Both the position numbers and the translations under genes were made by a program. Below the pieces are notes generated by a model. That model was given only the letters and a program-made list of their open reading frames with translations. It had not been told where the DNA came from and ran no database searches. From positions 1 through 64,000 of the forward strand of contig JACDGS010000004.1 in NCBI GenBank assembly GCA_013821455.1: DNA of 64,000 bases. The letters are read 5' to 3'. This document shows, piece by piece, positions 16,786 to 25,005 of the stretch. Each line of letters begins with the position of its first letter. The stretch's first letter is position 1. Origin of the DNA: Chthoniobacterales bacterium. Lineage in GTDB: Bacteria; Verrucomicrobiota; Verrucomicrobiia; Chthoniobacterales; UBA10450.

Positions 16786-17667
16786 TCAGGACTTTTTCGC
16801 GCCGATGGTATCGAGTTCGGCGATTGTCTCCGAAGGGAGCGCGAGCTTGGCGGCATTCACATTTTCGCGCAGGTGCTCCACCGACGAAGTGCCAGGGATA
16901 AGAAGAATGTTCGGAGACCTCTGTAAGAGCCACGCAAGCGCAACTTGCATCGGAGTCGCAGCAAGGCCATTGGCCGCATCGGCGAGTTTCGACGACTGCA
17001 AAGGTGTGAAACCGCCCAGCGGGAAGAAAGGCGTATAGGCAACTCCTGCGCGGGCCAGTTCATCGATAAGACTATCATCTTTACGGTGTGCCAAATTGTA
17101 CTCGTTCTGGACGCAAACGATCTTAGCCATCGCGACAGCTTCCTTGAATTGTGAGGCTGTAATACGACTTAAACCCAGATGACGAATGAGTCCTTCCTGC
17201 TGCAGATCCAGCAATGCCTTGAGCGGCTCCTCGAGAGACTCATCCTTTGGTCCCTTGGCGTCTCCCAGCCGGAGGTTGACGACGGCGAGTGAGTCAAGGC
17301 CGAGATTGCGCAAGTTATCGCGCACGGCATTTCTTAGGTCCTCGGGCGAGCGCGCGATCTGCCATGACTTATCCGGTGGCCGGCGATATCCAACCTTAGT
17401 TGCGATAGTTAGATCGTTAGGGTAAGGATGCAAAGCCTCACGAATGATTTGATTAGTGATATGCGGGCCGTAGAAATCACTCGTATCGATATGATTGATT
17501 CCAAGCTCGACCGCCGTCCGAAGGACAGCGATGGCCGCATCATGATCCTTCGGCGGTCCCCAGACACCTTTGCCCGCGAGTTGCATCGCGCCATAACCAA
17601 TGCGTTGCAGGTTTATTGTCGTGTCGGGTAATGTAAAGGTGCCGCCAAGGTTGTTCGTATCGTTCAT
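16786..17667 (-). CDS. Aldo/keto reductase
   Basis: A 293-residue protein starting at MNDTNNLGG; the open frame extends 16 codons further upstream without family similarity. It carries the AKR tetrad region: INHIDTSDFYGPHITNQII (Asp and Tyr), TIATKVG (Lys) and SLAVVNLRLGD in the place of the usual V.YIDL. The NADPH-binding C-terminus reads LIPGTSSVEHLRENV. It resembles the pyridoxal-reductase/YdhF-like oxidoreductases and reduces some aldehyde or ketone with NADPH. Substrate unknown. Convergent with greB, 31 bases apart. Confidence 0.9.
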   Translation of the reverse strand: MNDTNNLGGTFTLPDTTINLQRIGYGAMQLAGKGVWGPPKDHDAAIAVLRTAVELGINHIDTSDFYGPHITNQIIREALHPYPNDLTIATKVGYRRPPDKSWQIARSPEDLRNAVRDNLRNLGLDSLAVVNLRLGDAKGPKDESLEEPLKALLDLQQEGLIRHLGLSRITASQFKEAVAMAKIVCVQNEYNLAHRKDDSLIDELARAGVAYTPFFPLGGFTPLQSSKLADAANGLAATPMQVALAWLLQRSPNILLIPGTSSVEHLRENVNAAKLALPSETIAELDTIGAKKS

Positions 17668-17825
17668 TAGTGTCCAACATGATCGTGTACGGTTATGAGC
17701 TATCAACCTCTTCAAGCCATAACTCAGTAGTTATGAGAGCAAGACGGGCTAGAAGAAGAGGGATAGTTATCAGAGACTTATAAAGTTATAGACGCGCTAT
17801 TGCGGCGAGGACCGAATAGCAATTA

Positions 17826-18011
17826 ATGAAAAGATATCTTCTCCTGCTTACTCTTTTAGCCTCCGCGACTCTGGCTTTGGCCAGTTGCGCCAACCAGAGC
17901 AACGGCTCGCCTTCAGGCGCCGGCGGCGCTGGACCGGCGACTCCCTCGAACTCGGGCAGCAACGGAACCGGCACCCCTAGTGGCGGTGGCGGCGCCGGAC
18001 ATGGCGGCTAA
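17826..18011 (+). CDS. Small Gly/Ser-rich lipoprotein
   Basis: A 61-residue product with a Lys-Arg start, a hydrophobic run and a lipobox LALASC at about residues 15-20, then a low-complexity Gly/Ser/Asn/Pro tail ending GGAGHGG. This is a typical tiny lipid-anchored peptide; I recognise no family. It ends three bases before the stop of the convergent asparaginase-like gene. Confidence 0.6.
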   Translation: MKRYLLLLTLLASATLALASCANQSNGSPSGAGGAGPATPSNSGSNGTGTPSGGGGAGHGG

Positions 18012-18014
18012 TTC

Positions 18015-18509
18015 CTAAGGAACTGGTAACTCTTCAAACTCACCGCGCTCGCGATTTTTTCGCACGCGATCCCAGGGGAAACATTTGCCATTCATGGCGA
18101 CATAGACGCCGACGGGCAATACTTGCGCGAAGGAGAGCGCGCTCCCGAGGTTGAAGAGTCCATCGGAGCTACCAAAAGCCCAGGGGATCATAGCCCCAGT
18201 CAGGACCACTGTTTTATCCGAAACGTCGCGCGCAATCGCGCCGGCGGTGTCAGTCATCGTATCGGTGCCGTGAGTAATGACGATGCGGTCTTCTGCGGAT
18301 TGAAGACAATTTTGCACGATGAGAGCGCGATCGGCGTCCGTCATCTTAAGACTATCGATCATCATCACCGTGCTGATCTTCACCGGCACGCGCGAGCGCC
18401 CGCGTTGGAGCATCTCCTGGATGTGAGTGTCCTTAAAGAATAACTCGCCCGTGCGTTCGTTGTATTCCTTATCGAAGGTGCCGCCAGTGATGAGAATGCA
18501 AATGGACAT
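18015..18509 (-). CDS. Short asparaginase-domain protein
   Basis: A 164-residue protein corresponding to the N-terminal catalytic domain of bacterial L-asparaginases (about 330 residues in the full family). It has the first Thr motif ILITGGTFDKEY, the second IVITHGTDTMTDTA with the catalytic Thr-Asp pair, and KTVVLTGAMIPW. The C-terminal domain is lacking. Single-domain members of this kind are common in several phyla and are annotated only as asparaginase-domain proteins; activity is uncertain. The gene lies just downstream of the PHP-glycosyltransferase gene on the opposite side of a TTTATTCGTTAGG motif. Confidence 0.82.
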   Translation of the reverse strand: MSICILITGGTFDKEYNERTGELFFKDTHIQEMLQRGRSRVPVKISTVMMIDSLKMTDADRALIVQNCLQSAEDRIVITHGTDTMTDTAGAIARDVSDKTVVLTGAMIPWAFGSSDGLFNLGSALSFAQVLPVGVYVAMNGKCFPWDRVRKNRERGEFEELPVP

Positions 18510-18523
18510 AAATGCAAATCAGA

Positions 18524-18539
18524 CCTTTATTCGTTAGGC
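18524..18539 (+). repeat. Extended motif supplying a stop codon (TTTATTCGTTAGGC)
   Basis: CCTTTATTCGTTAGGC. Its reverse complement GCCTAACGA supplies the last Ala codon and TAA stop of the PHP-glycosyltransferase gene at 18534. Confidence 0.8.
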
Positions 18540-20939
18540 TATATTTGTCATCTCCCAAAATTTGGAAAAGGCATTTGGCCAGCTTCGATCCTGCACACTC
18601 CTGCGCGCCGCGGTTTGCATCTGGCGGCGCAACTCTTCATCCTCTACCAAACGGCGAATGCCGCGCGCGAAATCTGCGGCGTCGCGTGCTTTGGTAATGA
18701 AGCCGGTCTCGCCATCGCGGATAAGCTCCGCCGGGCCGCCTTCATCGGAAACCACGGCGGGCAAACCGGCGGCCTGCGCTTCAATGATAACGTTGCCAAA
18801 GGTATCGGTCGTGCTCGGAAAAACAAAGATATCCGCCGAAGCATAAGCGCTCGCGAGTGCTTCACCCGTTAGGTAGCCGGTGAAACAGGCTTCGGGTAAC
18901 TGCTCGGCGAGGGTTTTCGAATAGGGTCCGTGACCTACAACTGATAACTGCACCGGCAATTTCTCCTGCCGTAACAGGCGAAAGGCTTGCACCAAGACAT
19001 CGAGATCCTTTTCCTTCGAGACTCGTCCCACATAAAGAAGGCGCACGCCGCTGCCGTTACATCCAAATTGCCGCCAGTAATTCGTCTCGCTTCGTCCAGG
19101 CGTGAAGAGCTCGGTGTCCAGGCCGCGCGGAAGAATTTTGATTTTCGCCGGGGCGATCCCGCGTCCAATCCAGCTCTGCCGGTACTGCTCCGAGTTGACG
19201 AAGAGTGTGTCGCATTGGCCGTAGAACCAATGCATGTATTTCCAGGCGAGACTCTCAAGAAAGCTATCTTCCGTTAGGATGCGAATGTATTGCGGGAAGT
19301 CGGTGTGATAGATACCGCTCGTTTCGAGGTTGAGCATCTTCGCCGCGAGGAGTGCCGTAAGACCTATCGGTCCCGGCGTGCTGATAATGACCTCCGAGAA
19401 GCCTTCGCGCTGCACGTAATCAAGCATTTGTAGGATGGGCGGGAAGCTCAGCTTTTGTAACTCGTACTCAGGTAACTCAAACTCGCCGATCGGCCGAAAA
19501 TTCTTGATCGGAATCCCATCGACGGTTAGCTCGCCGCGCGAGGTGACGACGACTAACTCCTCCCCTGCTTCGGCCGCGGCCGCAGTCATCTTGCGGATAG
19601 TGGTGGCGACGCCATTAACGTCTTCCAGGGTGTCGGTGAACCAGGCCCGTTTGCGATTCTGCAAGGCGGGCGGAATCGCGCCGGTAAAGTCGCGACAAAT
19701 CTCGCGCAGCCAGCGGCGCGAAGGGGCCTGACTGTGGAAAGCATAGATATAAGGCGCAAGCACCACCAAAATAGGAGCTATACTCGTTAGGGCATAAACA
19801 CTTTCAAGGACGTTCCCGGCACTGAGCTGCTGGACAAATTTCTCGAAACACCGGAAAGCGAGTTGCTCGCAGGCCGCGTTGGCCATGACAAAAGTGCGGC
19901 GCTCCGGTTCAGCGATTTGGGACGTCTCGCGCGCGATCGCGGCTTTTACTTCCGGCTGTGAGAAGTATCCCGAAAGCTCGCGCCAAAGAGAGATATTGGC
20001 TGGCTTGGCTAAGTCAAAAATTTTACCTGATAAGACGCCCTGAGTGATAAAGCCGGCCTTTTCCTTGAGAGTAAACTCCGTGGGATCGAGCCCTTCCATG
20101 AAGCGCGAGAACATTTTCTCCACTAATCCTGCGCTGGGTCCGAGCTTCTCCGTGAACCGATCCTGAATGAAACTGGCCAGGGTATTGTAGAAGCCATGTG
20201 AGAGCGCCAGCGGAGTGCCGCCTTCACCGCGCGCAGTGCAATTCCCGCGGCGCACTTGATCGATGAATTCGTTAGGCGTGCGCGCCGCCGGTGTTTCGGT
20301 AAAGGCCGAACCGACAAACATTCCGCCGTGATCATCAGAGCCGCCGACAAGGACTTTCCGCCAGGGCTCAGGATGAGTGGGCGCTAAATCGTGACGGTTC
20401 GCGAAAGTCTCAACCTTTTCCCGCGTGAGCTGACTCAGGAGGTGTTGCGTGAGATCGCTGAGAAGTTTGTCGCGCAAGCCGTTGATACCTTCGAAGTGTT
20501 GGAAGAGCAGGATGAGTCGCTCCAAATGCGAAGTAGTGAGCTTGCCATTCACGCTATAAAGCGGATGGGCGACAGCGTGCGCGATCTCTTCGCTTTGCAG
20601 GAGATTTTTCAGGTCGAAAATGTTTTCGCGCGCCGCGGCGATGGCGCGGTGCTGGGTTTCGCTGATACCCCAAACGAGAAGATGGATCTTGCAGGGATCT
20701 TGCGGAAAAAAAGTCGTGACCTGCTCGCTGATAAAAGTATCGGGCCGATCCGCGATCGTTAGGCAACCTTCGATCGTGTCGTGATCGGTGATGGTGAAGA
20801 AATCCATCCCGGCTGCCTTGGCCAGGGTGTGGAGTTCGTTAGGGTCGGAATAGCTATCCGGGAAATCGAGCCGGCGAAAAATCCAATCCTCAGAGCGATC
20901 GCTAAACTTGGAATGAAGATGAAGATCGCAGCGGCTCAT
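18534..20939 (-). CDS. PHP-domain/glycosyltransferase family 4 fusion
   Basis: An 801-residue fusion. Residues about 1-230 are a PHP metallo-phosphoesterase: CDLHLHSKFSDRS, FFTITDHDTIEG, AHAVAHPLY and VGGSDDHGG supply His/Asp ligands. Residues about 240-420 are a helical linker with no recognised domain. Residues about 430-800 are a GT4 glycosyltransferase with GIYHTDFPQYIRILT, LLYVGRVSKEKDLDVLVQAF and the EX7E-like FVFPSTTDTFGNVIIEAQAAG. It may add a sugar from a nucleotide-sugar donor to a lipid or glycan. Its ATG overlaps the TGA of the upstream deacetylase-fold gene (ATGA), so the two are translationally coupled and probably modify the same molecule. Confidence 0.88.
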   Translation of the reverse strand: MSRCDLHLHSKFSDRSEDWIFRRLDFPDSYSDPNELHTLAKAAGMDFFTITDHDTIEGCLTIADRPDTFISEQVTTFFPQDPCKIHLLVWGISETQHRAIAAARENIFDLKNLLQSEEIAHAVAHPLYSVNGKLTTSHLERLILLFQHFEGINGLRDKLLSDLTQHLLSQLTREKVETFANRHDLAPTHPEPWRKVLVGGSDDHGGMFVGSAFTETPAARTPNEFIDQVRRGNCTARGEGGTPLALSHGFYNTLASFIQDRFTEKLGPSAGLVEKMFSRFMEGLDPTEFTLKEKAGFITQGVLSGKIFDLAKPANISLWRELSGYFSQPEVKAAIARETSQIAEPERRTFVMANAACEQLAFRCFEKFVQQLSAGNVLESVYALTSIAPILVVLAPYIYAFHSQAPSRRWLREICRDFTGAIPPALQNRKRAWFTDTLEDVNGVATTIRKMTAAAAEAGEELVVVTSRGELTVDGIPIKNFRPIGEFELPEYELQKLSFPPILQMLDYVQREGFSEVIISTPGPIGLTALLAAKMLNLETSGIYHTDFPQYIRILTEDSFLESLAWKYMHWFYGQCDTLFVNSEQYRQSWIGRGIAPAKIKILPRGLDTELFTPGRSETNYWRQFGCNGSGVRLLYVGRVSKEKDLDVLVQAFRLLRQEKLPVQLSVVGHGPYSKTLAEQLPEACFTGYLTGEALASAYASADIFVFPSTTDTFGNVIIEAQAAGLPAVVSDEGGPAELIRDGETGFITKARDAADFARGIRRLVEDEELRRQMQTAARRSVQDRSWPNAFSKFWEMTNIA

Positions 20940-21826
20940 GACGAAAAAGAAGAAGTGTCATCCCGAGCGGAGCGCAGCGGTGTCGAGGGATCTCGTGGAG
21001 CAACCGTGAAGCTCTTGTCGCACCGTCGGCTTTTCTCGATCGCGAGCGGCATGGAAACTCCGCGGGATCCCTCAGCTTCGCTCGGGATGACGGAATCTTC
21101 GAGCCACGCCGCATAGGTAGTCGGCCGGCGATCAGCCAGCGCGACAATGATTATTTCACGAATCTGGCGCCAGATTTCCGGGTGCGAAATATCCGGCGGA
21201 TGCAGACTAAGTCGGAGCAACGCATTGTTCGTTAGGCGGCCGAAGTGCCAGCGATTCCAACCCAGGCTCACTCCACGCCGCCAACTGGTGCGCACACTAT
21301 AGACCAGCGATTGTGAGTGGATTTCCTGGCGCGCAACGAAATCCCGCACCCGCCGCAGCGTAGTTGTATAAGTCATCCCGGCGTCGATCGCTGCTCTCTC
21401 TGCTTCCGCACTTAGGAGCCAGGCCGGCGCGATGAAACCGCGCGGGCGAAAGCCGTGAGTGGCGAAATCGCGTTGCCCTTCCTCGATCAAGGCCCGCGCT
21501 TCTTCATAACCCAGATCGTAAAATTCGCCTTCATCATCCGTATAAAAACGGGTGATCAGTTTGTCGCGCGCGGACTCGTTAGGCCGACGCGCACGCTGAT
21601 GAAAGAAACCGTGGAGCACAATTTCGTGTCCCTTTTCCCGCAGGCCGCCTAACCAATCGCGGAACCCAGCGTCTAACATCGAGCGGCCCTGCCGATGGTA
21701 ATCTGGCACGACGAGAAGCGATGAGACCGGCACGCCGAGGCTCGCGATTTCGCGCACCATTTCGGCAACCTGCGGCTGCGTTGCCGGGGCGACGTCATGA
21801 AGGGAAACAACGAGAGCGCGTTGCAC
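20936..21826 (-). CDS. DUF2334/polysaccharide-deacetylase-fold protein with repeat-derived tail
   Basis: A 296-residue protein. Residues about 1-245 have the NodB-like fold: SLHDVAPATQPQVAEM (first Asp), LHGFFHQRA (His pair) and GFIAPAWLLS. This fits DUF2334 proteins, probable sugar N-deacetylases. The last 50 or so residues, from VIPSEAEGSRGV on, are translated from a GTCATCC-type interspersed repeat (20957-21091). The repeat keeps the frame open to a TGA overlapping the ATG of the PHP-glycosyltransferase gene. The tail is therefore recent and probably non-functional for the fold. Confidence 0.82.
   Translation of the reverse strand: MQRALVVSLHDVAPATQPQVAEMVREIASLGVPVSSLLVVPDYHRQGRSMLDAGFRDWLGGLREKGHEIVLHGFFHQRARRPNESARDKLITRFYTDDEGEFYDLGYEEARALIEEGQRDFATHGFRPRGFIAPAWLLSAEAERAAIDAGMTYTTTLRRVRDFVARQEIHSQSLVYSVRTSWRRGVSLGWNRWHFGRLTNNALLRLSLHPPDISHPEIWRQIREIIIVALADRRPTTYAAWLEDSVIPSEAEGSRGVSMPLAIEKSRRCDKSFTVAPRDPSTPLRSARDDTSSFSS
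20957..21091. repeat. GTCATCC-type palindromic repeat, copy 4, inside a coding region
   Basis: Outer arms GTCATCCCGAGCGGAGC and GCTTCGCTCGGGATGAC; inner arms GAGGGATCTCGTGGAG and CTCCGCGGGATCCCTC. It lies within the 3' end of the deacetylase-fold gene and codes for its C-terminal tail. Confidence 0.85.
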
Positions 21827-21896
21827 GCGCCTAGCCTCGCGAGAGCGTGTAAACGAACAAGGGCGAAGATTCGAACAAACGTAAAGGCGAAAAGGA

Positions 21897-21987
21897 AATA
21901 GACAGGATTAACTGGATTAACAGGATGAGAGAAAGCCGCTTCGACTCTTTCTTTAGAATCCTCTCAATCCTGTAAATCCTGTCTATT
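21897..21987. repeat. ACAGGATT-type palindromic intergenic repeat
   Basis: AATAGACAGGATT at 21897-21909 is the exact inverse complement of AATCCTGTCTATT at 21975-21987, and further CAGGAT/ATCCTG pairs lie inside. It is a different family from the GTCATCC repeats. It occupies the gap between the deacetylase-fold gene start and the EVE gene stop. Confidence 0.75.
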
Positions 21988-22020
21988 AAAGTTTCCGCCC
22001 TAACGAATTCTCGACGCCGC

Positions 22021-22422
22021 TTACAACCGGCAGATTAACTCGAATTCAGTCTTGCCTAACGGCTGCACCGATAACCGCGAATTCCGCAGAAGCGCGATCT
22101 CGCGCAACTTCGCCTCGGCTTTGATCTCGGCGAGAGTGACCGGCTTTTTCAGCGGCTTGACTGGCTTTAACTCTACCGCGCTCCAGTCCCCTTCCTCTGC
22201 GGTGGGGTCTGGGAATGCTTCCCTGGTTACTTCCGCGATACCCACGACCGCTTTGTCACTCACACTGTGATAATAAAAAACGGCGTCGCCCTTGCGCATC
22301 TTGCGCAGGTTATTGCGCGCCTGAAAATTTCGCACTCCCGTCCAACTCGTCGAGCCATCGCGCACGAAATCATCCCACGAGTAGGATTCGGGTTCCTGCT
22401 TCACGAGCCAATATTGTTTCAT
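22021..22422 (-). CDS. EVE-domain protein
   Basis: A 133-residue single EVE domain, a PUA-like fold related to human THYN1 that binds modified bases in DNA or RNA. Landmarks are WLVKQEPESYSWDDF at the start, WTGVRNFQARNNLRKMRKGD, FYYHSVSDKAVVGIAEV and ELKPVKPLKKPVTL. Bacterial single-domain members are often encoded alone, as here, and their biological target is unknown. The CCTAACGG near 22055 is a variant of the window's motif, in codons for PLGK. Confidence 0.92.
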   Translation of the reverse strand: MKQYWLVKQEPESYSWDDFVRDGSTSWTGVRNFQARNNLRKMRKGDAVFYYHSVSDKAVVGIAEVTREAFPDPTAEEGDWSAVELKPVKPLKKPVTLAEIKAEAKLREIALLRNSRLSVQPLGKTEFELICRL

Positions 22423-22431
22423 CGAGGCTTA

Positions 22432-22605
22432 TTATCGGACCAGAATTGAATCGTGTCCGCCGAGAAGCGAGGCTGAAATTTTGGCACTGAGTGTTACCGG
22501 TTCAAGAGCGAAATAAGAAGCGCGCTGCATGACCGAAGCGATCGGCTTGCCTGCCGCGGCGGCTTCGATAACCCATTCGACAACGGCTGCGATCTGCTTC
22601 AACAT
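22432..22605 (-). CDS. Possible 57-residue small protein upstream of the EVE gene
   Basis: A short frame on the same strand as the EVE gene, ending nine bases before its start and beginning at an ATG just upstream of the tmk start. The product has an amphipathic, Ala-rich helix (QIAAVVEWVIEAAAAGK) and a C-terminal part with VTLSAKISASLLGGHDSI. It does not overlap tmk, and the composition looks protein-like rather than a shadow. I recognise no family. Independent support (conservation) is missing, so it remains a candidate. Confidence 0.35.
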   Translation of the reverse strand: MLKQIAAVVEWVIEAAAAGKPIASVMQRASYFALEPVTLSAKISASLLGGHDSILVR

Positions 22606-22612
22606 CGGCCCC

Positions 22613-23299
22613 ATGCGGCGCTTTCCGTTCATCACTTTCGAAGGGTCGGAAGGTTGCGGGAAATCGACCCAGGTGCGGCTCCTGGCCGCGCGCCTAACGA
22701 ACGCTGGCGTGCCCGTTTTTCTGACGCGCGAGCCCGGCGGCACTCCGATCGGGGAAAAAATTCGCGACCTGCTGCAATTCGATCCCGTCAATGTCGCGAT
22801 GACGCCGGAGACGGAGCTGCTCCTCTTCGAGGCGAGCCGCAGCCAACTCGTTAGGCAGGAAATCGAGCCCGCGCTCGATCGCGGGATGGTCGTGCTCTCG
22901 GATCGCTTTGCGGATTCGACCACGGTTTATCAGGGCGTGGCGCGCCGACTCGATCAGGAAATGGTTGGTCATCTCAACACTTTCGCGGTCGGGCGTTGCT
23001 GGCCCGATCTTACTTTTATCCTCGACGTCGATGTCGGGACTGCGCGCGCGCGCGTGCTGCGGCGCGTCCGGCCCGCGGGCGCGCTCGACCGCATGGAGCA
23101 ACAGCCGCCGGAATTTTACGAAGCGGTCTGCGCCGCCTATCAAGAGCTGGCGCGGCGCGATCCTTATCGTGTCCGCCTGATCGATGGCGCGCAGACGATC
23201 GCCGAAATCGAAGAGGAAATCTGGGCCACGATCGCCGCGCGCTTCGATGCGCTCGCGCGCCGTGTGCAGGAATCGTCACCCGCCGGTCATCGCGCCTAA
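22613..23299 (+). CDS. tmk: Thymidylate kinase
   Basis: A 228-residue kinase that phosphorylates dTMP to dTDP. It starts at the ATG before RRFPFITFEGSEGCGKS, which is the P-loop (EGSEGCGKST). Other marks are FLTREPGGTPIGEKIRDLL (DR(E/Q)PG motif), DRGMVVLSDRFADSTTVYQG and the LID region RRVRPAGALDRMEQQ. An upstream in-frame ATG at 22529 adds residues that do not fit the family. It is followed by holB, whose ATG comes two bases after the tmk TAA, and the TAA itself lies within GCCTAACGATG, the window-wide motif. tmk-holB is a common bacterial pair. Confidence 0.95.
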   Translation: MRRFPFITFEGSEGCGKSTQVRLLAARLTNAGVPVFLTREPGGTPIGEKIRDLLQFDPVNVAMTPETELLLFEASRSQLVRQEIEPALDRGMVVLSDRFADSTTVYQGVARRLDQEMVGHLNTFAVGRCWPDLTFILDVDVGTARARVLRRVRPAGALDRMEQQPPEFYEAVCAAYQELARRDPYRVRLIDGAQTIAEIEEEIWATIAARFDALARRVQESSPAGHRA

Positions 23300-23301
23300 C
23301 G

Positions 23302-24276
23302 ATGGCTCTCACGCCCGCCATCGCGCTCGCTTATTTGCGTCAGGCCCAGGAACGCGAGCGGTTCGCGCACGCTTACCTCATCGCCGGCGTGGCCGGGAGC
23401 GGGAAGCGCGCGCTCGCGGCCGAGATCGCGCAGTTGGTGAATGGCGCCGCACCTGCAACCGTTTTCGCGGGAAGCGCGACGGATGTTCATCTGGCAGGAC
23501 CGGAATCGAAATCGCGCCGCATCGTGATCGAGCAGATCCGACAACTCGAGCACGCGCTGCAGATGCGGGCCAGCGCCGGCCGGCGCAAAGTCGCGATCAT
23601 TTCCGAGGCCGACCGGATGGTGCCGCAGGCGGCGAACGCATTCCTGAAAACGCTGGAGGAGCCGCCTAACAATTCCCTGTTGCTCTTGCTCACGGCGATG
23701 CCGGAGGTGCTACCCGATACGATTCTGTCGCGTTGCCTAACGTTGAAACTCGCCGCGCCCACGAACGTCATTCGCTCCGCCGAAGAGCGCGAATTGATCG
23801 ATCTCCTGGAAACGACCGCGACGGAAAAGAATTCTGGCAGCGTGCATGCGGCCTACCGCATGGCGCAGGGCTTCCAGCGTTTGCTCGCGCAAATCCGCGC
23901 GGACATTCAGGAAGAAAATGCGGCCGCGTTGAAAAGCGAAGAGGCGCGCTACAAGCAAACAACCGACGGCGCCTGGCTCGATGGACGCGAAGATCATTAC
24001 AAGGCCCTAACGGAAAGTGTTTATCTGCAACGCCGCACGCAACTGGTCGAGACGCTGTTCCTGTGGTGGAGCGACGTCCTGCGCGCGAAGAGCGAATTGG
24101 CCGCGCGCGAGCTGCCCGAAGCGGCGGCGGGTCCCGCCGCGGCGGCCGCTCGCCTAACGATCGCGGAAATTCTGCGGCGCCTGCGCCGCCTGGAAGATCT
24201 GCGTGATCATCTCGGGCGCACCATCCAGGAAGCGCTCGCCTTGGAAGTTGCGTTCCTAAACGTCTTCCGCTTTTGA
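23302..24276 (+). CDS. holB: DNA polymerase III subunit delta' (clamp-loader ATPase-like)
   Basis: A 324-residue protein of the clamp-loader delta' type. The start ATG at 23302 follows tmk by two bases. It has a modified P-loop, LIAGVAGSGKRALAAEI, the walker B region RKVAIISEADRMVPQAANAF, the sensor block LKTLEEPPNNSLLLLLTA and DTILSRCLTLKL (SRC motif). The collar region has no strong motif. It acts in the gamma/tau-delta-delta' complex that loads the sliding clamp. The last 21 bases overlap the convergent TPM gene at 24256. Confidence 0.92.
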   Translation: MALTPAIALAYLRQAQERERFAHAYLIAGVAGSGKRALAAEIAQLVNGAAPATVFAGSATDVHLAGPESKSRRIVIEQIRQLEHALQMRASAGRRKVAIISEADRMVPQAANAFLKTLEEPPNNSLLLLLTAMPEVLPDTILSRCLTLKLAAPTNVIRSAEERELIDLLETTATEKNSGSVHAAYRMAQGFQRLLAQIRADIQEENAAALKSEEARYKQTTDGAWLDGREDHYKALTESVYLQRRTQLVETLFLWWSDVLRAKSELAARELPEAAAGPAAAAARLTIAEILRRLRRLEDLRDHLGRTIQEALALEVAFLNVFRF

Positions 24277-25005
24277 GCCTTCACGAAAAATAATCGCGGC
24301 CATCAAACCGCCGCAGCGAGGCGCGCCGAAGCGTTGCGGCACTGGCTCGTTAGGCACGGGAAAGCGATAGCTGTGATCGAAGAGATTTGCGGACATCCAG
24401 ACGCGCACGGCTCGCCAAAGAAAACCGAGGCCGCCCAGCGCGATCGCCGCGGCGAGGATGAGCAGCCAGAGTCGCGAAGGCCGCCGCGACGTCTTTGGCT
24501 GGTTGGTGGTCTGGGTTCGAAGAGCGGTCAGATCTTTCATCAGCGCCGCGGCGCCATCCTTCGCCGCGAGCGAGTAGTCGCCGCGCGCGACTCCCCGGCG
24601 CGTCGCTCCGCGAAAAACGGCGCCTAACGATTCGCCCCCGGTTACGAGTGAGAGTTGCGGCGAAGGCAGCACGCGCACATCGGCGGAGCGAGGAAGAAAG
24701 GTGACGACGACGCCGAAGCCGCTTTGATTCCATGCCTCGTTCAAATCCTGCGCGGTCTCTGCCATGAGCCGCGACGGAGTGCCAAAGACCGCGAGGTAAA
24801 TTGTCCAGCCTGTCTGAGTGTGGAATTTGTCGAGCGCGGCGGCGAGTTCGCGCGTTCCTTCCCTGGTCAGGAGGAAATCCGGATCGTAAATCCGGTTGTC
24901 AGGGATATCCGGCCGCGGGTCGGCCGCGCGCGCTCCGGAGAGGAGCAGCGTGAACGCGGCCGCAAGCAAAAGCAGCCTAACGAGTAAAGGACTTATACGA
25001 CTCAT
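24256..25005 (-). CDS. Exported TPM-domain membrane protein
   Basis: A 249-residue protein with a signal peptide (residues about 8-28, LLLLAAAFTLLLSGARAADP), a TPM (YgcG/TPM_phosphatase) domain at about residues 35-160 with RIYDPDFLLTREGTREL, and a transmembrane helix at about 178-200 (LWLLILAAAIALGGLGFLW). The C-terminal basic tail is cytoplasmic. TPM proteins are often implicated in membrane-associated repair or biogenesis, but the biochemical role is not settled. It is cotranscribed with the zinc-ribbon TPM gene upstream (4-base ATGA overlap at 25002-25005). Confidence 0.8.
   Translation of the reverse strand: MSRISPLLVRLLLLAAAFTLLLSGARAADPRPDIPDNRIYDPDFLLTREGTRELAAALDKFHTQTGWTIYLAVFGTPSRLMAETAQDLNEAWNQSGFGVVVTFLPRSADVRVLPSPQLSLVTGGESLGAVFRGATRRGVARGDYSLAAKDGAAALMKDLTALRTQTTNQPKTSRRPSRLWLLILAAAIALGGLGFLWRAVRVWMSANLFDHSYRFPVPNEPVPQRFGAPRCGGLMAAIIFREGSKAEDV
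24975..24990 (-). repeat. Extended motif at the start of a TPM gene
   Basis: GCCTAACGAGTAAAGG, reverse complement of the long form CCTTTACTCGTTAGGC. It lies in the signal-peptide codons of the TPM gene starting at 25005. Confidence 0.8.
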
